This document shows, in pieces, positions 34,601 to 42,676 of a stretch of 45,158 bases of DNA. The stretch lies in NCBI GenBank assembly GCA_005772945.1, contig SXIE01000099.1, positions 1 through 45,158 of the forward strand, given 5' to 3'. The position numbers and the translations under genes were made by a program. Position 1 is the stretch's first letter. The number at the start of each line of letters is the position of its first letter. This DNA comes from Pseudomonadota bacterium. GTDB lineage: Bacteria > Myxococcota > UBA9042 > PHBI01. The notes under the pieces are model-generated. The model saw only the letters and a list, made by a program, of their open reading frames with translations. It did no database searches and was not told the DNA's origin.

Positions 34601-34705
34601 TTGACCACGGTGCCGCTCGTCCCGGGCCGCAACGAGTTCGTGTTCTGGGCGCGCGACGGCAGCGAGAGCCAGGTGCGCAGCACGATGATCGTCTACCGCA
34701 AATAG
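31664..34705 (+). CDS. S41 family C-terminal processing peptidase with long beta-domain extension
   Basis: The 1013-residue protein has an N-terminal membrane anchor (about 17-35), a PDZ domain (about 190-275; FGGLGIMVGAVDG, AGLKDGDEIVQI) and an S41 protease domain. The catalytic Ser lies in NRGSASASE (387-395) and Lys in TFGKGSVQ (K417), so it should be active in the periplasm. Usual CtpA proteins end near 450 residues. Here about 550 more form beta-sandwich-like units (LEIGDGMALAGDVAEVALTFENK; VIDQGGNGDGLVQRGETLKV) and an SH3-like segment (VSTPVRAGANRDTAVIANG). The PEGA gene begins 18 bp downstream, probably in the same operon. Its substrate is unknown. Confidence 0.9.
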   Translation: MLGRLPIRQALRSRRHLVALGALLALIVLTVAWSFGDSLARAKTDRTGTYDLAAARMLNRALGLIRTSYVDPARVDPKAMAVSALERVQADVPEVRLEVRRDDKSAARTPLALVVTVGETTREFGLEKLTDTYELGWKLMDVFDFLERRLPPQIDLEAVEYTAINGVLATLDPHSLMLSPRVYREMQLSQKGRFGGLGIMVGAVDGSLVIQQVLRDTPASEAGLKDGDEIVQIGGESTINMGLDDAVTLLRGEPQSAVTLWIKSLGASAARAVTLVRREVIIPSVEEHAVGDGIGYVYVRVFQETTDEDLQTALAALDRQPGGLKGLIIDLRDNPGGLLDKAIAVSDTFLGHGTIVTTVRESGREREETHATEANTRSDLPLVILVNRGSASASEVVAGALKRNDRALVVGQRTFGKGSVQVVYKIDEAALKLTIAQYLGPGDVSIQGVGIAPDLELVTLRVPPAGVAQGLDLRPRLGQTSEATLASHLLSDKTKEEHASVALRILEDPATPIQHRTRGDAWRADATVNLAKAILKAAPAPNRKQALVQLGNFLENRRREEDGRLAQAFGPLGVDWKAGPSSTPPTPKVQASQLVARLEIGDGMALAGDVAEVALTFENKSRQALGRIHAELDSSIEGLDGREIAFGLVDAGKKLTRKLDVKLPPGLPAIGDRVTARFYMDGAPLEVAATADVELRPRPLARFAHSVQVIDQGGNGDGLVQRGETLKVFVWVTNIGDGPGDKVVGTLRNDSGPELFIRMGRAELGTLMPGETKAATFELEVKPEIKARLIELGLDVEDQDALGATEARSSVVLAVAPDSGPKREIPTGGARRAVLGTVSTPVRAGANRDTAVIANGTAGATVAVTARVGDWLEVEWFDPAARMARTGWVASDRARLVETDPAGEPSKDAILARPTTEPPRIELGPVPFVTDLKELTLKGAAHFVGSGNERRIVYAFRGRDKILFRAAEAAHGGRDDVPFLTTVPLVPGRNEFVFWARDGSESQVRSTMIVYRK

Positions 34706-34723
34706 GCATCGAGTGGAGGTTTC

Positions 34724-35587
34724 ATGCGCCTACGGGCCCTATCGTTGGTGTGCGTAGCATGTGCCCTGGCGCTCGTGACCGGTCCGGGAACGGACCGCGT
34801 CCGTGCCGAGCCGATCGGCCTCGAGGTCGCCCCCCAGGACCCGGCCGACGCGGCGGCCGACCAGGCCTATCGCGAGGGCGTCAAGGCCGCGCGCGCCGGG
34901 CGCTACGCCGAGGCGCTGGCGAAGTTCGAGGCCGCGCTGCCGCGCCGTTGGGAGGACAGCGAACTCTTCTACAACCTGGTCCAGGTGGCCAAGGCCAAGG
35001 GCCTCTGGGACAAGGCCGCGCTGTACGCGACGTCGTTCCTCGTACTCGCGCCGACGGGGGCCGACGCCGAGGCCCTCGGGCGCACGCTGACCGAGGCCCG
35101 CGAGCGCATGCGCGTGCGCGGCACGCCGCTCACGAAGCTCGCGCTGACGGTCGAGCCGGCCGACGCGAAGGTCTTTCTGGACGACGCGCCGGTGGCGCTC
35201 GCGACCGCCGAGGTGCCGACCGGGGGCTACAAGCTGCGCGTCGAGGCGCCGGGCTTCGTCACGGCCGAGCGAGCCTACAAGGTCGGCAAGGGCGAGCCGC
35301 TCGCCGTCGTGCTCACGAAGCAGGTCTTCATGGGGAAGATCGTCCTCGCCGTGACCCCCAAGGAGGGCGTCGCGGTCTTCGTCGACGACGAGAAGAAGGG
35401 CGAGCTCCCGGCGGTCGCCGAGCTCGAGCTCGACAGCGCCAAGCGCTATCTGGTGCGCTTCGAGAAGCCGGGGTTCGATCCCTGGGTGCGCTACGTCCAG
35501 CCGCCGCCCAACGGCAAGGTCGTGCTCGAGGCCAAACTCGAAGCGGCGTCGCTCGCGCCGCCCGCCCCGACGCCGAAGCCGCACTGA
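34724..35587 (+). CDS. Secreted TPR-PEGA domain protein
   Basis: The 287-residue protein has a signal peptide (about 1-28, ending VRA) and a TPR-like helical region (about 42-125; AYREGVKAARAGRYAEALAKFEAAL). Two PEGA beta domains follow: LALTVEPADAKVFLDD then GYKLRVEAPGF, and IVLAVTPKEGVAVFVDD then YLVRFEKPGF. The tail is Pro-rich (PPAPTPKPH). PEGA domains are thought to bind surface-layer or envelope components. The ATG has GGAGG five bases upstream. It follows the S41 protease closely and may be its partner. Confidence 0.85.
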   Translation: MRLRALSLVCVACALALVTGPGTDRVRAEPIGLEVAPQDPADAAADQAYREGVKAARAGRYAEALAKFEAALPRRWEDSELFYNLVQVAKAKGLWDKAALYATSFLVLAPTGADAEALGRTLTEARERMRVRGTPLTKLALTVEPADAKVFLDDAPVALATAEVPTGGYKLRVEAPGFVTAERAYKVGKGEPLAVVLTKQVFMGKIVLAVTPKEGVAVFVDDEKKGELPAVAELELDSAKRYLVRFEKPGFDPWVRYVQPPPNGKVVLEAKLEAASLAPPAPTPKPH

Positions 35588-35641
35588 GAAGGGCGCCGAC
35601 GGCGGGAGCGCATCCGCAGTCACGAGCTCGACCCCTCTAAG

Positions 35642-36697
35642 TCAGCGCGCGGCGGTGACGAGCCCGTGCTTGCTGACGGTGATGTCGACGCGTCGGTTCT
35701 GGGCGCGACCTTGGTCGGTGTCGTTGGAGGCAACCTGACGCTCGCGACCCACCGAGGTCGCCTCGAAGGCGCTCTCGGGGAGGCCACTGGCGATGAGGTG
35801 GTGCAGGACGGCGAGCGAGCGGGCGGCGCCGAGCTCCCAGTTCGAGCGGTAGAGGGTGGTGAGATCGCGGTGGATGGGAACCATGTCGGCCCCGCCCTGG
35901 ACGGCGATCCGGAGGTCGCTCGTGGCGGCCAGGAACTGCGCGAGCGTGGCGAGTTTCGCGCGCGTCTCGGTTCCCAGACGTGCGGAGGCGCTCGCGAAGA
36001 AGACGCTGACCGTCACGGCACGCGTGTCGTGCGTCACCAGGACTTCGTGCGCGGAGGCGGTTTCGGCGATCGCCGTGTAGAGCGCCAAGATGCGCGGACG
36101 GAAGCGGACCTGCACGGTCAGGTTGTTGACGCGCTGTCCATAGAAGGTCGCCGTGTTGCCGCGACGCACCCAGGATCCGGGCTGATCGCAGGTGAGGCCG
36201 CCGTCGACGAACTCGAAGTGGTCGGGAAGCACGACGCCCATGGCGTAGTGATCGAACGGCGTGCGCAGCGAGTGTCCTTCGGGCGCGCGCTCGACGAAGC
36301 TGCCGTGCTCGGTGAAAGTGTAGATGCCGCTTGCATCTCGGGTCACGGCGGTGGTCGCGGGCTGGCGATAGAAGCGTCCGAACGAGGACGATCCGGGAAA
36401 GGTGACCCAGTCCATGGCAGGGTCGCTGTGGTCGAGCTGGATGTTCTTCGGGAAGATGTAGAGGTCGTTGCGAAGGACCTCTTCGAGCGAAGCGCCGGTG
36501 GGCGCGCCGAACGCGACGCTTGCGGCACTGGTGCGGAGCGTCTCGTAGCGGACCACGGTCTCGGCGCGATCGTCGAGGAAGACGACGACCTCCTTCACGA
36601 TGGGGCTTGGCTCGGCGTGGGCGACGCGGGGAGCGAGCGCGCTGACGAGGACGCTGGCGAGGAAGGCGGGGACGAGGGCTTGGGACAGGGTTCGCAT
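35642..36697 (-). CDS. OmpA-like peptidoglycan-associating secreted protein
   Basis: The 351-residue protein has a signal peptide (ending AHA, about 27), a beta-rich N-terminal domain of unknown family and a C-terminal OmpA/MotB-like domain (about 230-345). The latter shows the usual endings NWELGAARSLAVLHHLI and NDTDQGRAQNRRVDI. The N-terminal half has FDDR/YETLRTS-type strands and a Cys (TCDQPGSW). It should hold the outer membrane or a complex to peptidoglycan. ATG 36697 has GGAGA upstream. It lies 125 bp after the Lon-STAND gene on the same strand, with an inverted repeat between, so it has its own or shared regulation. Confidence 0.82.
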   Translation of the reverse strand: MRTLSQALVPAFLASVLVSALAPRVAHAEPSPIVKEVVVFLDDRAETVVRYETLRTSAASVAFGAPTGASLEEVLRNDLYIFPKNIQLDHSDPAMDWVTFPGSSSFGRFYRQPATTAVTRDASGIYTFTEHGSFVERAPEGHSLRTPFDHYAMGVVLPDHFEFVDGGLTCDQPGSWVRRGNTATFYGQRVNNLTVQVRFRPRILALYTAIAETASAHEVLVTHDTRAVTVSVFFASASARLGTETRAKLATLAQFLAATSDLRIAVQGGADMVPIHRDLTTLYRSNWELGAARSLAVLHHLIASGLPESAFEATSVGRERQVASNDTDQGRAQNRRVDITVSKHGLVTAAR

Positions 36698-36719
36698 GGC
36701 AGTCTCCGGTGAGGTGAAC

Positions 36720-36747
36720 GTGGACAGCCACCGCGGTGCGCGTCCAC
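36720..36747. promoter_or_regulatory. Interrupted palindrome upstream of the OmpA-like gene
   Basis: A 28-bp symmetric element: outer arms GTGGAC/GTCCAC, 4-nt spacers and a central 8-bp palindrome ACCGCGGT. It lies 22 bp before the OmpA-like start codon. It could be an operator; no binding protein is known. Confidence 0.4.
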
Positions 36748-36822
36748 AGTCGATCGAGCACCAGCCACGGACGGCCTGACACATATCGCTGGGCGCGCCG
36801 GAGCATCGGCGAGCGCGCGCGG

Positions 36823-39800
36823 TCAGGGCGGCTGCGGACAGCCTGAGACGGGGCTCGGATGGTCCTGGAGCAGCGCGCAGGCGCGATCGACCAGGGCGTC
36901 CAGCGCCACCGGATAGAGTGCCACGACGCCGGTCGTCCAGGATGCGAGGACGTGGCGGCCGTCGGGCGAAAAGCGCGCGACGATCGGCTCGCCGCGGGCG
37001 CGCACGATGCCCGCGTCGCGCTTGGTGAGCGGGTCCCAGAGGCGCACGGTCTGGTCGCCGACCGTGAGCAGGAGGCCTTGGGCGGACCAGTCGAGGCCTC
37101 GCACCGGGCCGGCGTGACCCACGAGCGTGGCCTGCAGCTCGCCACCGCGGGACCAGAGTCGCACGGTCGGGTCCTTGCCGGCGGTCGCGATCCGTTGCCC
37201 ATCGGGGGCGTAGCCGAGAGCCTGGACAATTCCGGCGTCGGCCAGTCGATGAACGTTCTCGAGGGCGCCTATAGCGGAGGCGACATGGGTGCCCCAAGCG
37301 CCGGTCTGCGCGATCGCGAGCCCTTCGGGTGCGAGCACGGCATTCACCCAGTCCCGCTGCTGGGCGAAATAGGCATGGAACAAGAGACCGTCGTTGGCCG
37401 AAAAGGTGACCGCCGAGGGTGGGCCCTCGCGGTCGGCGCGCCCGCGTGCGCCAAAGGCCGCTCCGAATCCGGTCGCGCCATTCGCTGAAATGCCCGCGCT
37501 GGTGACGCCCGCGCCGAGCGTGGCAATCTCGAGGGGTGTGGCCGGTGAGGCCAGATCCCAGAGTCGCACGTGACCCTCGGCGTCGCCGCTCACGAGGTGC
37601 CGCCCATCGGGTGCGAAGGCCACGACGTTGACCGGTGCGAGGTCACCGGCGAGGGTCGCGAGGAGGGTCCCGTCTTCGACATCGACGACGAGCACGTTCG
37701 GTCCGCGGCGGAAGGCGGCGCGCAGGCCATTCGGGGCGAGCGCGACGAACTCGCTCGCGAAGGTCACGGCGCGGCGCCCCGCGAGCGCTTCGGGCGCCAA
37801 AGGCGTGCAGCGCTGACCGGCGAGCACCTCGGCACCGAGCGCAGGCGGCGGGACACGGCGGCGGTGCGTGCCATCCGTTGCCCAGAGATCGATGGCGCCA
37901 TCGACGCGCACGGTGGCAGCGCCGCCGTCGGGTGTGAAACGCGCGTCGATGACGAGGCGCCGGGCGAGGTTCTCGGACGACGGCGGCGGGGTCTCGCCAT
38001 CCCATTCGAGATAGCGCGCCACGGGGCCGAGCCCGGGCCCCCAATTGCGTACGGTGCCGTCCGCGCTGGCGGTCGCCAGGCGGGATTCGGGCAGCTCGAT
38101 CAGGTCGGCGACGGCACCGGCGTGGCCTTCGTCGGTGGCGAGCAACCCGCCATCGGCCGCCCACACGCGCACGCGCCGATCGTCGCCGCCGGTTGCGACG
38201 AGCGTGCTGCCGACAAAGCGGACGAAGAGGACCGGGTCGCCGGTCCGGACGAAGTCCGCGCGACGCCTCCCGTCGGCATCCCAGAGGCTCACCCCACCCG
38301 CCTTGTCGGCGAGCGCGACGCGATCGCACGCGTGCGCAACGGCGAAAGCCGCGACACCCGCCGGCACGTCGATCGTGGCGTCGACGCGGCCGGAGTCGAC
38401 ATCGATCGACGCAATGCCGTCCTTGCTTTGGGCGAAGACGCGGTGCCCGCAGGCCTTCGCGGTCATCAGGTCAAACGGCGCTTGGTGCGACGCAACGACC
38501 CGTCCGTCCTGCGCATCGAGCACGCGCGTTCCAGCCAAGGAGCTGACCAGGAGGTGCTTGCCATCCGCGGCGAACACGCCCTCGGTCCCGGCATCGAGGT
38601 TGCTCACGGTGAAGCGGACCGCACCGGTGGCCATATCGAGGACTGCCCCGCCCGATCCGATCGGCACGAACGCCGTCCCGCCGTCGGCCGACAGCGCCGC
38701 GAAGTACCTCTCGGGGGCGCCGCCGCGCTTGACGAGTAGCGCGCCGGTGGCCGCGCTCCACGCGCGCACGGTGCCATCGCGGCCCGCCGTTACGACGGTC
38801 CCGTCGGGACCCGCCACGAGCTGCGTCACGCCGGGGTCGACGCCCCCCAAGCGATGCGGCCCGAAAGGCAGACGCGGATGGCCGCTCAGGCGGTAGAGAT
38901 AGTGGCGATCGGCGATGCGCCAGGCGTCGATGGGGCCGGTTGCGCGAGCCGCGTAGAGGATCTTGTCCACGACGAAGAGCGTGGTCACCGGGTCGGTGTA
39001 GCTGGAAGGGCCTGGCGGCGCGCCGAACGGTAGCGAGATCTCGGCAGCCGACACCGCCCCGAGCAGCGCGGCGCGCGCACCCGCGGCGGGCACCCCGGGT
39101 GTCGTGGCGGCCCCGATGGCCTCGACGAGGGCGTCGCGCTCGCGCCCCGGGATGGCGGCGAGCGTCCGCGAGGTTTCGAGACGCCCCTCCACGGCCAGCA
39201 GGGCGGCACGGTCCCGCTCACGCTGCGCAGCGTCCCGCGCGGCCGCCGAGTCATCGCGAGCGACGCTGGCTTGGTCGCGCGCAAGGTTGGCCTGGTCGCG
39301 GGCGGCGTTAGCCTCGTCGCGGGCGGCGTCGGCCTCGTCGCGGGCGTCCTCGGCGCGCAGGAAGAACACGATCACCACGGCGAGCGCCGCCGCAAGCACG
39401 GCAACGCCCGCCCGCGCAAGCCAGCGTCCGCGCTGAACGCGGCGACGACTCGCGACGAGGAACGCGCGCTCGAGGGCGCTCAGATCGAGGGCCCCCGCGC
39501 CGCTGAGCGCTTCAGCGACGCGCAGACGATCGCGGTGGTCGGTCCAGTGCTCCGAGCGACGACCGGTCCCATCCCAGCGCGCCGCCTGCGTCGCGAGCTC
39601 CGTGCGCAGCGCGAGCGCCTCGCGGTGCTGATCGACGAGCGCAGCCAAGGTCCCCCAGTGCACGAGCAAGGCCTCGTGGGCGAGCTCGACGGTGCGCGCC
39701 TCGCCCGACCCATCCGCGACGAGCAGCCGCCGCTCGATGAGTGGCGCGGTCGCCGCCTCGGCTGCGGCCTCCGACCCCGCGACCTCGGCCAGTGCACGCA

Positions 39801-41436
39801 TGCGCTCGCGCCGTCGCGACACGGCCATGCCCGCGGGCGTCACGTGGACGTCGACGAGCCGGAGAAGCAGGCGCGCCCGCGACCCACGCTCGGCCGCCGT
39901 TCCAGCGCGCCACACGTGGTCGGCGTATTGATCGAGGGCACCGGCCACGCCGTTCATGCGCCGATACGCCTCCGCATCGAGCGCGCGCCCGGCATGCTCG
40001 GACCAGAGTCGTTCCAGCACGTGGCTCAGCAACGGCAAGTGCGAGGGCGCGCCGGCCATGTCGCGCACGATGGTCTCGACGAGCTCGGGATCGGGCTCGA
40101 CCCCGCGACCGCGGAGCGGCTCGCGCACGATCGCGCGCACATCGTCAGCCGCGAGCGGAGGCAGATCGTAGGCGGCCCCGCGATTGCGCAGCGTTCCGAG
40201 CACGGGATCGTCGGCGACGAGTGCGAGCCGATCGAGCCGCAGCCCGATGAGCACATACACGCCCTCGGGCGGCGCTGCGACCAGGGCACCGAGCGTCGTC
40301 AGGAACGCGGCACGCTCGGGCGCGGATGCCGTCGCGATCTCCTCGAGCGGGTCGACCACGATGAGCAACGCTTTGCTGGCCGATGCGAGCGTGGCCATCC
40401 CCAAGGCCTCTGCCAAGGCCGCCGACGGCGCCGTTCCCGGACGTACGACCGCGACGCCCAGTGAGCGCCCCTGGGTCCCCACGAATTTCCGCAAGCGCGG
40501 TCTCAACCCGGCCTGAAGGAACGAACTCTTGCCCGCTCCGCTCGGCGCCGCGACGAGCAACACGCGATGCTCCGAGAGGCGCGCGAACGCCTCGGTCACC
40601 GCCAGGTCGCGTCCGAAGTAGCGGCGCGCGTCGCTCTCGCCGTACGCCGTGAGTCCCTGATAAGGAGGCGCGGGGTCGTCGGGATCGGTGAGCCACGCCT
40701 CGCACCATGCGCCGCTGAAGCCCGCTCTGAGGACGTCGCGCGGTGCACGCACCGGCACGATCGTGAAGCACCCGCGCGCCAGCGCCTCGGCGGCGAGCGC
40801 CTGCGTGTGATGGACGAGCACGCGCCGTACCCCGAGCGCATAGTGCCGGAGCACCTCCAGCTTCAGGCGCAGGGTCGCCTCGTCCACAGGGCCGAGCGCG
40901 CCGAGATCGGTCACATCGACCGACGCCGCGACCTCGCGCGCGACCGCCTCGCGGGTGACCTCGGACGCGAGCGCGAGCAGCATCGCGCCGCCCATCGAGC
41001 GACCGTCGATCGCTTCGGGCCATACGGGGCTCGCCCCCTGGTCGATGCGCGTCGCGAATCGCTGCGCCCCTGCCCCGACGCCATCGAGCCTCAGCAACTG
41101 GCTCGGTAAGACGCGCAGCGTCGTCTCGATCGCACGGTGCGCCGCCATGCGCACGCGCTGACCATCGGCCCCCGTCGGCAGCGCGTCGGAGGTCGGCATC
41201 CCGATCACCCACAGCGACGCTTGCGTCGCCGGCGCGCGCTCCACGGTCACGACCAGCGCCTCGCCGATCGCAAACCCGGGCGGCTCTCGGCGCCCCGATA
41301 GCGCGCGCGCCGCGTCGCTCGCCTCGGCGTCGTCCTCGCATGGCCACGCCGACGGACACTGCAGCGCGCGCAGTGCACGCTGTCGCTGCGTCGCACGCAG
41401 GGCGCTCGCGCGCAGGAGGGCGTCCCGTAACTCCAT
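36823..41436 (-). CDS. Lon protease-nSTAND ATPase-transmembrane-WD40 fusion protein
   Basis: The 1537-residue protein has a Lon-type (S16) protease domain at about 50-235: DGRSMGGAMLLALAS (S147) and LRLKLEVLRHYALGVRRVLV (K192) align with the Lon Ser-Lys dyad (DGPSAG, GLKEKLLAA), 45 residues apart against 43 in E. coli Lon. An nSTAND module follows (about 270-650), with Walker A APSGAGKSS (297-305), Walker B ALLIVVDPLEEI and the LPPLAADDVRAIVREPL helix. A single membrane helix lies at 673-693, then a coiled coil of ARDEA/ARDQA heptads (695-745). At least eight WD40-like blades fill 800-1537 (e.g. VRAWSAATG, VRLWDLASP, VRLWDPLTK). Inference: a WD40 ligand sensor drives ATP-dependent protease activation. 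ATG 41436 has GAGG upstream. Confidence 0.88.
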   Translation of the reverse strand: MELRDALLRASALRATQRQRALRALQCPSAWPCEDDAEASDAARALSGRREPPGFAIGEALVVTVERAPATQASLWVIGMPTSDALPTGADGQRVRMAAHRAIETTLRVLPSQLLRLDGVGAGAQRFATRIDQGASPVWPEAIDGRSMGGAMLLALASEVTREAVAREVAASVDVTDLGALGPVDEATLRLKLEVLRHYALGVRRVLVHHTQALAAEALARGCFTIVPVRAPRDVLRAGFSGAWCEAWLTDPDDPAPPYQGLTAYGESDARRYFGRDLAVTEAFARLSEHRVLLVAAPSGAGKSSFLQAGLRPRLRKFVGTQGRSLGVAVVRPGTAPSAALAEALGMATLASASKALLIVVDPLEEIATASAPERAAFLTTLGALVAAPPEGVYVLIGLRLDRLALVADDPVLGTLRNRGAAYDLPPLAADDVRAIVREPLRGRGVEPDPELVETIVRDMAGAPSHLPLLSHVLERLWSEHAGRALDAEAYRRMNGVAGALDQYADHVWRAGTAAERGSRARLLLRLVDVHVTPAGMAVSRRRERMRALAEVAGSEAAAEAATAPLIERRLLVADGSGEARTVELAHEALLVHWGTLAALVDQHREALALRTELATQAARWDGTGRRSEHWTDHRDRLRVAEALSGAGALDLSALERAFLVASRRRVQRGRWLARAGVAVLAAALAVVIVFFLRAEDARDEADAARDEANAARDQANLARDQASVARDDSAAARDAAQRERDRAALLAVEGRLETSRTLAAIPGRERDALVEAIGAATTPGVPAAGARAALLGAVSAAEISLPFGAPPGPSSYTDPVTTLFVVDKILYAARATGPIDAWRIADRHYLYRLSGHPRLPFGPHRLGGVDPGVTQLVAGPDGTVVTAGRDGTVRAWSAATGALLVKRGGAPERYFAALSADGGTAFVPIGSGGAVLDMATGAVRFTVSNLDAGTEGVFAADGKHLLVSSLAGTRVLDAQDGRVVASHQAPFDLMTAKACGHRVFAQSKDGIASIDVDSGRVDATIDVPAGVAAFAVAHACDRVALADKAGGVSLWDADGRRRADFVRTGDPVLFVRFVGSTLVATGGDDRRVRVWAADGGLLATDEGHAGAVADLIELPESRLATASADGTVRNWGPGLGPVARYLEWDGETPPPSSENLARRLVIDARFTPDGGAATVRVDGAIDLWATDGTHRRRVPPPALGAEVLAGQRCTPLAPEALAGRRAVTFASEFVALAPNGLRAAFRRGPNVLVVDVEDGTLLATLAGDLAPVNVVAFAPDGRHLVSGDAEGHVRLWDLASPATPLEIATLGAGVTSAGISANGATGFGAAFGARGRADREGPPSAVTFSANDGLLFHAYFAQQRDWVNAVLAPEGLAIAQTGAWGTHVASAIGALENVHRLADAGIVQALGYAPDGQRIATAGKDPTVRLWSRGGELQATLVGHAGPVRGLDWSAQGLLLTVGDQTVRLWDPLTKRDAGIVRARGEPIVARFSPDGRHVLASWTTGVVALYPVALDALVDRACALLQDHPSPVSGCPQPP

Positions 41437-41496
41437 CAAGTCCTCATCCGATCGGTTTGTGAGCATACACCGAAGGAAGCGGCACGAGGCGCGGGC

Positions 41497-41510
41497 CTGA
41501 CATCTGTCAG
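41497..41510. promoter_or_regulatory. 14-bp palindrome in the Lon-STAND divergent intergenic region
   Basis: CTGACA-TC-TGTCAG, a perfect 6-bp inverted repeat with a 2-bp centre, lies between the divergent starts at 41436 and 41589. A regulator bound here could control both sides. No clear -35/-10 box can be assigned. Confidence 0.45.
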
Positions 41511-41588
41511 ACGGGGGGGAGCGCCCACGTCGACCCGTTGGCAGGGGTGCGCGGATGGTGCAGCATCGAGGACCTCGACGGAGTGGGC

Positions 41589-42662
41589 ATGGCGGACGAC
41601 GACTGGAGCGACGAGGAGCTCGGGTTCTTCGCGGTGACGCCGGTGGGCGGCGACGGTCGCGCGGTCGCATCGGGGCCGAGCGTCGCGGCGCGCGCCGACA
41701 TGGGGACCGCAGCGCCGGCGGCGCTCGATGCGTTCGTGGCGTGGGCGATCGAGCGCGACCTCTTTCTCGAGTGGAAGGCAGAGCTCGGACAGAAGCTCGG
41801 GTGCACGCTCGAGATGGCGCGCGCGGGGGCGCCGGTCTTGCTGGTCGCCGCTGAGCCGGGACGGGCCATCGGCGCTGTTGTACGCGGAGCGAGCGACGAT
41901 TTGCTGGTTGTGCCCGAGGAGGCCTCGGTCTACGTGCGCTTGGCGCCCGGGACGGCGGCGCTCGTACGCATCGGGGGCGGAGCTTTGCTCGCCAAGCAGT
42001 CCCCCAATGGCGAGGTCGTCGTTCAGGAGGTCGAGGTCGCGACCGCACCAACGGCGGTGCTGGCGGCGTACGCGGCCCGATGCTACGCGGCGGACCGGCC
42101 CGTCATCGACGAAGCCCTCGCGCTCATTGCCACGCACGCGCCGGCCAAGTGGCTCACCGCGACCGGCCTGCTCGTGCGCCTGACAGGCGCTTCGGACGGC
42201 CTTCCGGACGCATGGCCGCTGACGTGGGTCGCGGGTCTCCCCGAGGCGCGGCTCCTCGAAGCGCTCGCCGCGGCGGGCGGTATGGCGGCCGAGTTCGAAG
42301 TCGGGATCGGACGCATCGCGCAGGCGCTGGCGGACGAGGACGCGGCGCCCGAGGTCTTCGCGGACGCGATCGCGCCGGCTCGGATCGCGCGTGCGGTGCG
42401 GTTCCGCGACGACCTGGAGTCGGTTCGCCTGTCGCTGATCGGGGCCGTGTATCGGCGGCCGCCGTCGGGTCTGGCGCGCGGGCTCGCAGCGCTCGAGGCT
42501 CGGATCGTCGCCCTCGACCGCGCCGCGAGCGCGATCCTGCGAAGCCTACCCGCGGCGAATCGACCCAATCTTCCGCGTTTCGCGCGCGGGCTCGGTCGGC
42601 ACGCCGAAGCCTGGTGGGCGACGTGGCGGGCGGCACCCGAGATCGAGGCCGGTGGGGCGTGA
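41589..42662 (+). CDS. Unrecognised cytoplasmic protein, divergent partner 1 of the Lon-STAND gene
   Basis: The 357-residue protein has no signal peptide or membrane helix. An acidic start (MADDDWSDEELGFF) leads to a helical stretch (FVAWAIERDLFLEWKAELGQ), a beta-rich middle (VLLVAAEPGRAIGAVVRG, DLLVVPEEASVYVRLA) and a helical C-terminal half (LAALEARIVALDRAASAIL). I recognise no family. ATG 41589 has GGAGTGGG upstream; a longer frame from 41538 is less likely. The next gene starts 14 bp after its stop, so the two form an operon opposite the Lon-STAND protein. Confidence 0.72.
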   Translation: MADDDWSDEELGFFAVTPVGGDGRAVASGPSVAARADMGTAAPAALDAFVAWAIERDLFLEWKAELGQKLGCTLEMARAGAPVLLVAAEPGRAIGAVVRGASDDLLVVPEEASVYVRLAPGTAALVRIGGGALLAKQSPNGEVVVQEVEVATAPTAVLAAYAARCYAADRPVIDEALALIATHAPAKWLTATGLLVRLTGASDGLPDAWPLTWVAGLPEARLLEALAAAGGMAAEFEVGIGRIAQALADEDAAPEVFADAIAPARIARAVRFRDDLESVRLSLIGAVYRRPPSGLARGLAALEARIVALDRAASAILRSLPAANRPNLPRFARGLGRHAEAWWATWRAAPEIEAGGA

Positions 42663-42676
42663 GGCAAGGAGAAGCG

